Source: Plectosphaerella cucumerina
Lineage: Eukaryota > Ascomycota > Sordariomycetes > Glomerellales > Plectosphaerellaceae
Direction: 5' to 3'
Assembly (NCBI GenBank): GCA_020746995.1
Contig: JAGPXD010000003.1
Location: 5,518,001 to 5,582,000 of the forward strand
DNA length: 64,000 nucleotides
Shown here: one piece after another, positions 1 to 10,287 of the stretch
Layout of the letters: each line of letters begins with the position of its first letter
Numbering within the stretch: the first letter of the stretch is position 1
Notes under the pieces: model-generated
The model's input: only the letters and a program-made list of their open reading frames with translations
What the model was told of the DNA's origin: nothing
Database searches by the model: none
Position numbers and translations under genes: made by a program

Positions 1-2805
1 AGGGGCCATCCGAGCTTCTTGCAGGAAGAAAGATATCCGTAGAGGGCTCCCCGAGGATTGGCAGATGTCGCCTTCTTGTTGGTGGGCTCCCCGTTCAACG
101 GGGCCATCGAACCCCCCTCTAACGACTCTTCGGCGACATGGACGTCGACAATCGGGGCCTGATAATCATTAGGATCGGGCAAGAAGTCGATGAATGCGCT
201 CAGTGTCGAAGAACTTACCAGCTTGGCCAGAGGCGCGTTCGTCTTAATAGCGTCCGCACCTCTGTGCTTGGTGACCTCAAAGACCGGAGGATCATGTGTT
301 TGAGGTGATGTTTCAGGAGGTGACAGTAACTCATCCAGATGGGCGTCCTTGCTCTCCACAGTTCGAAGGCTACCGTTCTCAATGAGGTACGTGAATGTAG
401 CCTGAGCCAGAACCAGTGGGTGCGACGTGCAGATGATTCTTGTAGACCGTCCAAGCAGACCAGTCGGGCCCAGAAGGCGCCGGACAATCGTGGCCGAGAC
501 GCGGACATCCAAGGCGGCAAGGGGGTCGTCCAATGCGAAGAGGTCGGCCTGTGAGTACGCGGCTCGAGCCAGGCAGATGCGTGCACACTGGCCCCCAGAC
601 AGGGCAGAGGTGCCAGCAACCAAAGTGCTGTCACCGTGGTGAAGGTTGGAAAAGTCTGTATCGAGACAACATGCGTGGATGACACGCTTATATCGTCGAT
701 CATCATAAGGCTGACCGAAGAGGATGTTGTCGCGGAGACTTCCGCCGATCATGGTGGGCTTTTGTCCGACGTAGGCAACCCGATGTCGCTTCTGAGCTTC
801 CCGAGCAAGAGCCAACAGTAGGGTGGATTTGCCACTCCCCATTGACCCTGTGATGGCAGAGAGAGACCCGGGAGGAACAGCCAGGGAGCCACTGCTGATC
901 AAGATGTTGCCGCCCGGCCAGCCGGCTCTCATGATGTTTGTAGTGAGTGCCGTGTCTTTGCTCCAAGCTCGTGAGCCCGAAAGGCCGTCAAGCTCGACGC
1001 TGATGTTGTCTTGTGAAAGGTTTAGGTAAGAGACAACGCGAGTGGCTGATGTCTTGACGAGCTGGAGGTTTGATGCGAGAGTCGAGACCTGGGTGAGACT
1101 GGCGTTGAGCATGGTGAAGAGGATGATGAGGGTGAAGATCAGCCCATTGGTGAGCGGCACATGCAATAGCAGCATGACGCCGAATGCAACGATTGTGAGG
1201 GCCGCGGGCATCGACTGCATGTAGGTGACAAGCCCCGAGGCGGACAAGGCACTCTTCTGCAGTGTTTTGAGCTCCTCTCGACGTCGTTCGGCGACGAGGC
1301 GGGCCAATACGGACTCCCAAGCGTGCATTTTGATGGCGGTGATGGAGTTCAGGACCTCCCCGACAAGCGTCGCACGCTCATCCTTGGCGGACATGTTGGC
1401 TGAGATCCAAAAGGCCATCGATCGAAGCATCAAGCCAAGGACGGAAGACGCAAGGGCTATGAGGATGACCACGGCCAAAAAAGCTTGCCACGGCAGGAGG
1501 TAGGCCAGTCCTCCGAGGCAAAGGAAGACCTGGATTGGAAAGGTCCAGACGTCGGGGTAGGCTTGAGCGCAGCGGTAAAGAGTCATCGTGTCGACCTCGG
1601 CCAAGACTGCAAGGTCAGGGGCGGGGGTTTTGGGTCTGGCGTCGCCCAGGGCTAACGTCTTGTTGTGCAACAAGACGCAGAGGGCGCTTCGGTAACGGAC
1701 CGAAAGGCTGCGAAGGTAGAGGCCACTGTAATTGCCCGCCAGGGCCCCTAGGGCGCGCGAGCAGAACAATGCCATGACGTTGACATTGGTCGGACGCTGG
1801 AGCAGGGCGCGCAACTGCCAGGGAATGGCGAACACGGAGAGGTCGCAAAAGAGGCGGAGAAGGGTAGCGAAGGCGAGCTCGCGAGCGTGCTGGCGGCGGA
1901 TGAATTGCCAGAACAGGGTGTCAGCGGAACTGCTAGAGTTGGAGACGTCTTGGGCTGCGAGACGGAGGGCGGCGAGGTAGTCCTCGCTGGGCGTGAGAGA
2001 CGGATTTTCAGGGAGAAGTTCCTGAGACAGGGTGGCCTTTGTGTCTATGATGAGACTCAACCAGCGGTAAGAAAGCTGGTCGATGCCGGAGTAGGCCGTG
2101 CTGGGAAGCAGGACATGATGACGGTCCGCAGGGGCCTGGAACACATCGAGGAGAAAGGCGAGGGCGAGAAGCCAGGGGAATAAGATGGCAAGTCGGATGT
2201 CGAAAACTTCGTCTTGACCGAAACGGAGGGACGCGTCGGCTGAATTGATCCAGGTCCAGGCAGAGGCGGCGCACAAGTGGTAAATGGCGCGAGCTGTCGA
2301 GCCATCACCGAGGAATAAGCTGATGATATTGGCGACGGCTGCCGTGGCGGATGCGGCAAATAGCGCGATAGGCAACACTTCGCGGTTCCAAGTGTTTGCG
2401 GCCAGCGCATCACGCTGCACCAAGGCGATCAGGGCGCGTGTGCAGTACCCGATGATGCAGAGTTGAAGGAGCTGGAGGAAGGTCAGTTCAGTTCATCTCT
2501 TCTGATGTTTGGACCGTACTCACAAGCCTGGCGAACAGAGGCCATGTTATCGGCTGACGACGAAGTGTCGGCGACTGGCGATGTTCGGTTTGGATGGAAG
2601 CAGGCGTTCGGAGGCGAACGAGAAGCGAGTGTGCTAACAGGGAGCCAAATGCGGCAAAGTACACTGACTGTGTCAGAAGTACAGTGGTTCTGGTGTCCAC
2701 CGGCGCGGTGGCAAGCGCTGATACTGCCGGCTCGACCGTACTGGTGGACCAGCTCCATGCAGTTGGCGGCCACTCTGGTGAATACATGGTGACAGACGGG
2801 GCCAT
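1..2805 (-). CDS. ABC-C (MRP-like) multidrug exporter, N-terminal half, cut by left window edge
   Basis: Two exons are visible: 2805-2524 and 2471-1, with a 52-nt intron 2472-2523 (GTGAGT donor, CTGAC branch point, CCAG acceptor). Joining them gives one open frame of about 917 residues that runs off the left edge. It has N-terminal hydrophobic helices, then a six-helix type transmembrane domain around 2200-1050. The first nucleotide-binding domain follows: Walker A GSMGSGKST near 826-850, signature LSGGQ near 590-605 and Walker B LFALDD near 525-545. Order and spacing fit ABCC full transporters, which export conjugates and drugs using ATP; the second half should lie upstream of base 1. An in-frame ATG at 2844 is an alternative start. 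It is divergent from a zinc-cluster regulator (start 3224), a frequent drug-resistance arrangement. Family assignment is secure; substrate unknown. Confidence 0.88.
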
Positions 2806-3223
2806 TGAAAATAGGAAAGAGAGAATAATATCAGATGTGATCAATTCAACTCCTGAAGAAAAGATGCCTTTTGGTCAGCGGTAACTCATCACTTGGTCGC
2901 GCTTCTTGTCGAGGAACCTAAGGCGAACATAGGTACCTCAGTGCGGGTACCTGTTCCATCTCGGGCCTGGAGGACAACGGCAGGCAAGTGCGACCCGCAC
3001 CGATAAGAGCGGCCTTTGGAAAAATTAGCGGCGTTCCAGATTGCCCGATTAGGGAAAGAACGCCCCGCGGAGCCTTCCCCACCGTCCAGGTGCCGTGCCT
3101 TCCAGCTGGAGGCTGTGTGGTGACCGAACAAGCGCCCGCCCGGCCATCATGGATTCCCCTCAGGGCATCCAATCTGCCCGAGGCACCTGAAATCAACTGG
3201 AACCAAACCTCAGCACATGCACA
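2806..3223. promoter_or_regulatory. Shared upstream region of divergent ABC exporter and Zn2Cys6 gene
   Basis: About 420 bases separate the two divergent start codons. Both promoters must lie here. I see no open frame with domain content and no clear TATA box. The long opposite-strand frame through this stretch (2918-4060) is a shadow. Confidence 0.4.
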
Positions 3224-5527
3224 TTGACCACCACTGCCTGTACTGTACCACCACCAACTTCGTCGTCGACTGCTCGGCAACCGCCCGATGCTTCGGCTTC
3301 GCGATCGATGCGACCAAGGAAGACAGACATCGTTCGTAAGCGGACGGGCTGTCAGAGGTGTCGCAACAAGCGACGACAGGCAGGTTACCTCTCCACCGGA
3401 GACTTTCAGTCCAGCGACGTAAACTGACCGACGGCTCGGGCTCGACAGTGCGACGAGACTCGCCCAGAGTGTCTGGCATGCGTTCAACGAGGCGTCCCCT
3501 GCAGCGGTTACGAGAGAAGCATCAGGTTCAAAGATGTGTCCGACAGAACTGCTGAGGCATCCAAGAGAGTCGAGGCCGCACGCTGGTCGGCCCTCCGATC
3601 CGAGGACGGGACGAGATCGCGGGGTAGAGATGGCGCTGATGCTGTCGCTGGTGCGACCGGACACTTCATCGGTGCCGGCAGTCTCTTCCCAGACGAGCAT
3701 GCCAACTCGACCAGGCCACCGGGCGACGGCACCACACTGCAGCCCGGTCTTTCCGGCCGCCTCCAGACATTGAGCGCCGAGGAAGACGGCGAAGACGACG
3801 GCAATGGGTATGTCTTCCCTCTTGCACCATTTGCCCCGGTCAGCCAATGCGAGTTCGTCGCAGGCGCTATGGCGGACGCCCGCTGGCCACTGCAGGCTCG
3901 GCCTCTGGCAGAGGTGCAAGACATGTTGGTGACCTGGAACGATCCTCAACCCCAGCAACAGGTCTCGCCGTCGTGGGATGACCTCGTCTACTACCCGGAC
4001 CCGTCTCGAGCACCGTCCCGAGCACCATCTCGAGTGCCATCTCGAGCACAGTCCGCGCACTCGACACCCAGGCCAAACCAGGTCACTGTTGTCGCAGCCA
4101 CAGAACCAACAAGCCAGGCCGAACTAATGACCGAGGAGGCGCTCTTGTCAATCTTCATCAACGACATCGCGCCACACCTCTCCCTGCAGCTGCCCTACGC
4201 CCAGCTCTGCAACGCTAGCAGCGGTTTCCGCGCCGCGGTCCTGGCCCTGGCCGTGGCCGCAGCATCGCACGGCAGCAACGGTGGCAGCCCTGGAGTGGAG
4301 GCACCGTGCCACTATTACGACTTTGCTGTCGCCGACCTCTCTCATCAACTTAGACGACCACGCCCAGAAGCCGGCGACGCCCTTCTGGGGACCGTCATGC
4401 TACTGATCCACCGCGAACTCGTCGCCGGCTCCTATCAGGGCGTCCGCGCCCGGCTGCGGCAGCTGGAGGACATGGCACGGGTCGTGGACTTTTCGAACCA
4501 ATGCAGCCCCTCACTGCTGAGGGCGTGGCGGATGCTGTCCTTCGAAATGAGGCTATGTTCGCTGCCCACCCGCAAGACAATCGCGGGACCGCCACCGCCG
4601 CATACGGCCACGCCCTGGGACGCTCAGATGACCATTCGCGACATCTTCTCCTCGCTGTGGAGGCTGCACTCCCGTGCTATTATCGAGGCTTCATTCCCGG
4701 AAGAGAGTGCGCCTCTCGGCGCGGCATCAGCTTACAGCGCGTCGCGAAAGGCCGCACAGTGGCTCTGTCTGGTGCTTGGCCGGAAGTGCGACCGGTCAAA
4801 CTGGGAGCAGCAAGATTTCCACGACCAGTCCCTCACGAGAGACGCCATCATGGGCCAGGCCACCATGTTTGAGGAGCGACTGGATATCTGGCATCGATCT
4901 ATCGGCAGAGACGACGTACCCGTTCCCTGCATCGACGGGGGCGCGGAAGACATATTATCGCTGCCCCTGGGTGGCGCCATCATACCATACGACGTTCCCG
5001 ACTCCGGTAAAGCAACCGATTACGCGCTGTACCTGCTGTCGCGTATGATGTGCATGTACATCGTTGCCAGCTACGGGTCCCGAGACACTTCTACGGTGGC
5101 TGTGCCAGGCTGCGCGGCAAGGGCAGACGCCATGGCTCGCATCGTACTCGGAATTGGTCTCAAAAAAGGGCCTTCGCCTCCAAGGGCCCTGAGCGAGCCC
5201 GACTCGATGTCACTAGCATTCATCGCAACGCTGCTGACAGAGGGTGTCAGCATTGCCACAGCCATCCTTGAGGGACTTCTGCCTGCTCTGCGGGCCAAGG
5301 CGACACTGGGGCCAGCACAGGCCGTGGAGCAGCGAGTAGAGCGGGCTGTCGAGCTGGTCCTCAGAGAGCGGCACGCCGGGCGATCTGTCCGGTTCATCAT
5401 CAATGGTTACGACGAGGATGAAAAGGCCAATGCCGTGCTCGAGGCTGGAGGACCGACCAAGCATGTCATCTTTGGGGACATAGGGGGCCGGGGCTACTTT
5501 CGAGACGTTGTCACCATGGGAGGTTGA
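3224..5527 (+). CDS. Zn2Cys6 transcription factor
   Basis: The exons proposed are 3224-3379 and 3449-5527, giving 744 aa. Exon 1 ends in G-C-Q-R-C-R-N-K-R-R-Q, and exon 2 begins C-D-E-T-R-P-E-C-L-A-C ending with P-C, so the six cysteines of a binuclear zinc cluster (C-x2-C-x6-C...) are complete only after splicing. The intron 3380-3448 needs a GC donor (CAG|GCAGGT); it has a good branch point (aaactgac) and a CAG acceptor. A start at 3308 (MRPRK) is also possible. After the cluster come a low-complexity linker with four SRxP units and a long alpha-helical region typical of fungal regulatory middle domains. It is a nuclear DNA-binding regulator, divergent from the ABC exporter and possibly its regulator. 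Zinc cluster is certain; start is less so. Confidence 0.82.
4004..4051 (+). repeat. 4 x 12-nt in-frame tandem repeat (SRAP/SRVP units)
   Basis: Four consecutive 12-nt units of the form tctcgagcaccg, with small changes, begin at 4004, 4016, 4028 and 4040. They are in frame and encode SRAP-SRAP-SRVP-SRAQ at about residues 238-253 of the regulator. Being a multiple of three, copy-number change would keep the frame. Confidence 0.9.
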
Positions 5528-5724
5528 GCGATGCTGACGCAGGGTCCTCTTGGTTTACAGCCCATCGCAGGTTCGATCTTCTTCCGTACATGGCATTTTA
5601 CATCTATACCCGCAACTACTCGGTCCTGAATCTACAAGCCTATTGTATCCGCCAAATTTGCAATACAAAGAATACAAGCCTCCTTCACTTTCTCGCCAGC
5701 CTGCAAGACCACCATCTCACGGGA

Positions 5725-7295
5725 CTACAGTTCCAACCCCCTGTCATCATCCAGAGGATATTGGCTTCCCTCGTCCACAGAAACCTGGGTCTTGCCTCCG
5801 TCAAGATGATCAAGCCAGTGCCCGACCAGTCTGAGGGCTGATTCGGGCTGATCATAGGGGACCATGTGTCCTGCCCCCTCAACCTCAACCAGCCACAGTT
5901 TCTGTTCTGCCTTCACCCTGCCGGCGCTGCCACCAGACGACTCAGTCCACGGGAGGTCTTCCCACGGCGAGCCCTTGAATTGGGGTCTCCCATTCCACTC
6001 GACACCCCTCAGTGATTCGAGAACGCCGTCAGGGTTGCAGATGATGTCCGTCACACCAACATAGATGAGCACATCAAGACCGTGGCGCAGCAGCTCGCTC
6101 AATACAGGCGTAGTCGGCTCGAAGAAGTCTCCCGATGCGACGTAGCGCTTGAACGTCGGCATGTCCATCATATTCCACGATGTGACGGCACCGCCCGTCT
6201 GCGCTGTCACCTCCAGCTCATCTTCAAGTATGGCCGGATCGTTCAGGTAAGCCTGACACTCGGCGATGTCGGGGTAGCAGTTACCAGGGCCTGGACAGTG
6301 GCGGCGGCGGCGGTCGTAGATGCTCCTGGTGGCGTTCTGGAAGATCTCGAAGAATCCGGACGCGCAGCTCGCCTCAGCCATGGCGCAAAGGGCCGAGGAC
6401 GGCCCGCCGCGCTCGCAGGCGAGGAGCTGGGCCTCGCACCGGGGGAGGTTTGCTTCGGCTCGGAGGCAGTCGTCCTGCTCGAGGTGAGGTGGGTAGCTGT
6501 CGCGCCACGGAAAGCAAGATACCTCATGGGTGGAGGGGAACTGAATGGCGGGCCGGATCATGGGGTTGCCGACTAGAATGGAGCGAAGGGGGATGACGGC
6601 CGGGTCGGACGGGGGCAGAAAGTCGTTGTACTCGAGGATGCGGGCTGCGAAGCCGGGCACGTAGCGGCCGGCGTACGATTCTCCGGAAAGGTGAAGGTCG
6701 ACGGCCGCGAGGGAAGGGAAGGCCTGGTAGAGCATGCGGACGAAAGCGACGGAGTCAAGTGCCGATTCTGGAGTTCGTGAGGGAGGGGGACGGGGGACCT
6801 CGCCGCTGCGGCTGTCGGAGAGGTATGAGAGGCCGACGCCGGCAGGCTGATCGAGGTAGACGACGTTGAAGCGCTCCGTCCAGGCGTTGGGATTGAAGCG
6901 CGTGGCGTTGGGGCCGTCACTCAGGCAAGGGCCGTTCTCGTACATCATGCCGTGAAGGGAGCTGCCGCCGGGGCCGCCCTGGTGCCAGATGAGGAGGGGG
7001 GCTTTGGAAGGGTCATGGCGGGCCTCGTGGTACCCTGGGGAAGTCAGCATCGTGATCTGGTTAATAGGTGGCGATGAGACGTACAGAAGAAGAGGTGCCG
7101 GTCATCGAGGTCAGCCCATCCAGCGTGACGGCGGGAGCCACCGTTACAGGGGAATGTATTGTCGGCGTCCCAGGTCTTGTAGCGAAGGGCGTCGGCGCCG
7201 AAGGTTGAGTTGACGGTCTTGTAGCCGGACGAGGGGGCCGCCTTGGTTGCACCAACGGCCGCGAGAAGGAGAGCTAGGTGGCGGATGGTTGGCAT
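5725..7295 (-). CDS. Secreted serine carboxypeptidase-like protein (peptidase S10)
   Basis: Exons 7295-7085 and 7034-5725 flank a 50-nt intron (GTACGT donor, GCTGAC branch, CCCAG acceptor); 506 aa. The N-terminus is a signal peptide (MPTIRHLALLLAAVGATKA). S10 hallmarks follow: GGPGGSS oxyanion region, FNVVYLDQPAGVGLSY, GESYAGRY with the nucleophile Ser, Asp in VGVTDIICN and His in GAGHMVPYDQP, so the catalytic triad is intact. The usual Asn of the W-N-G-G-P-G motif is Gln here (WHQGGPG) and the usual Cys of GGPGCSS is Gly. Carboxypeptidases of this fold trim C-terminal residues, usually at acid pH, outside the cell or in the vacuole; some relatives are acyltransferases. It is head-to-head with another S10 gene. 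Confidence 0.93.
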
Positions 7296-7922
7296 CGTGT
7301 CTGGCTGGTGTTCGTTGCAGGGTACTCAGAACGATCTGGCATGAGACCGGGGCTTGCCTTGATATTCAAGCGGTGGTAATGATGCCTCCCTGATATGTAT
7401 GCAAGGATCTGTGGTATCTAGGTAGAGTACTGGTGGGTTGTGCCGCGGTCAAGGTACTTGGTAAGGTATGTTGATCAGCGAGTCGGGCAGTGTCAAAACA
7501 TCGTGCAGCTGGTCTGGGCATGCGTATCTGGTGCATATTCGAGATACGACTACACGGTCACCCTCGGCTCAAGCGGCTGATAGATTGGTCGCCCTCAACA
7601 CCCGGTGGTCAGAGGTCCGATCGGCGCCTGTGGTCGGGGCCAAGCCGGCGGGCGGCCACCGTTCAGGGGGTCAAAATTGCCTGTTTAGGAAATCCGGAGC
7701 GCCGAAATTGGGCACGACCTGTGTGGGCCCGACTCCGGAATCATTCCCGCTGAAGTTCCGCGTAGCTTTCGTCCATGGGAGTTTACATCTCGCTGGGGGT
7801 CCAGTCCATTTTCGCACGCCCGAGTTCAGGGGCAAGAGGCCATCACAGCTATTATTGTTTACCCACCTGCAGAAACCAGCATCTCCATTCTCACACGGAG
7901 GTGACAACCTTCAAATCCGAGA
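7296..7922. promoter_or_regulatory. Bidirectional promoter region between two S10 genes
   Basis: The 627 bases between the divergent starts hold no credible gene; the open frames here have no domain content. Any common regulation of the two peptidases would be encoded here. No clear TATA box was recognised. Confidence 0.4.
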
Positions 7923-9465
7923 ATGGCACGGACATCAGATCTTCTCAGAGCTTGCGCGGCCCTTTGCCTTACATCATGGAGAGCAGAGGCAGCAGGGACT
8001 TTCCGCACCCGCGATGCCCCTGAATCTTTGTGCCCTGGTGCGGGCGATGGCATGGTGGGCTACTATGACTTTTGTGAGTTTACTTGGTACCTGGACTCCT
8101 CTCTACGGCGTCAACGAGCCCACGTTAACGACCCCCAGACGACGACGCAAAGCACCTCTTCTTCTGGTTCGCTGAAAGTCGAGGAAATCCTGATGAAGAT
8201 CCTCTCATTCTCTGGATGAGCGGCGGCCCTGGGGCTTCTTCCGTGGGATTTGGCCTCTTCCAAGAACTCGGCCCTTGTCAAATGACAGGCCCTGGGGCAG
8301 CCCATTTCAATGAGCATGCATGGAATAGCAAAGCAAATGTTCTCTTTGTTGAGTGAGTGAGAACCTCAATCGCTCGTAGATGAGCCATCGCTGATACTCA
8401 GCCAGCCAACCCGTCCGTGTTGGCTACTCCTACTCGGACGACCCGGCAACCTCCCTCGAGGAGACCACGGAGGATATGTACCAATTCCTGGCTGCCTTTG
8501 TCCAACGATACCCTCGATTTGCCACCCAGGACTTCTACATTGTGGGCGAATCGGCCAGCGGCTCTTTCGTGCCTGCCCTAGCCCGCGCCATCGATCACAG
8601 GCAGTCCTCCCCGATGGCTCATCTCGTGCGCTCATCCTCAAAACCCGATAAAGGCTTCGGTCACATCAATCTCCGCGGCATCGGTCTCGGCAACGCTCAG
8701 CTCTCGCAGGCTCTCCAGTGGCCTGGCTTCTTCGCCACGGGCTGCACCGGTGACACGCCGCTCTTCAACGCCAGCACATGCACCGCCCTCGAAGAAGGGC
8801 TGCCCGAGTGTGTGCGCATGCTCGAGATATGCGCAGGCAACACTGATGTGTGCGACGCCGTCCTTGCCCACTGCCGCCAACAGAGCGTCGGCTTGATCGT
8901 TGAGGCAGGGCTTAACCCCTATGATTTCCGACTTGAGTGCCAGGGAATGGACAACTGTTACCCGCAGCAAGCCTGGACGCGGGATCATCTCGACTCACAT
9001 GAGGCTCGGCGCGCCCTTGGAGTGGCTCCAGACCAACAGCTGAACATGATCAACAATCAGGTCTATGAGGACCTCATCAAGTCAGGCTTCTTTGCCGTTG
9101 ATCCGGTAACATGGGTTGAGGAGCTCCTGGAAAAGGTACCTCAAAGCGCAACATCTACCCAAGCCCCTCATGCTGACTTGATGACTCAGGACTACCGCGT
9201 ACTTGTGTATGTCGGTAATAAAGACTGGTTCTGCAATGTTGAGGGGGAGAGGCAGATGGCCAACAGCATTCGATGGAGACACCAGGCTGGCTTCCGTGCC
9301 CTCAGTGAGCGACCATGGGTGGCGGGAGGGGGCGATGCTGGGACGTACAAGCGTCATGGAAACCTGGCGTTTGCCGAGATCTTCGACGCTGGGCACATGG
9401 CGCCTGCGGATAAGCGGGTAGAGACACTGTTTCTTGTGAATAGCTGGGTGAACGGGACAATGTGA
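7923..9465 (+). CDS. Second serine carboxypeptidase-like protein (peptidase S10), divergent active-site motifs
   Basis: Exons 7923-8073, 8139-8352 and 8406-9465 (introns of 65 and 53 nt) give 474 aa. The joins restore GYYDFYDDDAKHLFFWF and LFVDQPVRVGYSYSDDP, both classic S10 segments. The start encodes a plausible signal peptide (MARTSDLLRACAALCLTSW...). The nucleophile lies in GESASGSF rather than GESYAGR, Asp is in VGNKDWFCN and His in FDAGHMAPADK, so the triad is kept. The WxNGGPGCSS motif reads WMSGGPGASS. It is shorter than its divergent neighbour and clearly a distant paralogue. Probably secreted and acting on peptides, but the altered specificity residues leave substrate open. Confidence 0.9.
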
Positions 9466-10287
9466 TAGTCATATGCAGAGTGGATTACTTTCAGCTAGCT
9501 ACTATCATTCGAATGCAATCAAAGGTTTCTTGATGGTACCTAGATATCATGCCTCGGTGGTTCGTTGCATGGCAGCATTTCATTTTGATGCAGATCATGC
9601 TTTCAGGTGAAATTTCATGGCAGCATACACTCTAGGCTCGCCAGATGGAATCAGACTGACGAGAAAAGATATTGAATGTTTCGCTCAACCGTGGCACTGG
9701 GAACTCTCCGACCTCAAGGAATCTCGGCCAGCTTCTTGGATAGCAGAGCAAACATGCCATGGTCCTCTATGTTCACTTTCCCTAAAGTTAATGACTGTAA
9801 GCCGAGGTCTCCCTATCTCAGGTGCCCCAGTACGCCCGCTCTTGTCACGGCTGATCCGGGGGCGGTGCTGCTAGCATGGCCGTCAAGATAGCCAAGTGGA
9901 ATTAATTCCCCTAAAAGGCATGGCTCGGGCGTCTTTCCCCGCGTTTCCCACTTGTGGGGGAGAAGGGCGATAAGTCCAGCTTCAATTTTCTCTAGCGCCA
10001 AAGAGACAACTTCCACACCACCGAACACCGACCCTGTGCGCCACGGGCATCCATGCGATCGTGTAGGCACCGATAACGGCCATGCCTGGAAGCACCCGAC
10101 ATCTCAGCTCTCTCAGATGACACCCTCGAAGCAAGGGATTAAAAGGCGACCGACAGGCCCTCATCCCAGACTCAGGTCCATACGCTGGCAGGCACAGAAC
10201 CTACCTCGTCTGACTGTTGTCCAATCCCTCACAACTCTTCGCTCCAGTCTCCTTTGAGCCTTGCTGTATCTGGTTCAAAAGAGGACC
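9466..10287. other. Intergenic region upstream of OPT transporter
   Basis: About 820 bases with only short overlapping frames lacking domain signals. The right part should contain the OPT promoter; an AT-rich element (gattaaaagg) lies about 150 bases before the ATG. I see no gene or repeat. Confidence 0.5.

Noticed and set aside
2918..4060. 380-codon open frame on the minus strand
   Set aside because: It overlaps the divergent promoter and the zinc-cluster exon; no domain and inconsistent with the Cys6 motif on the other strand.
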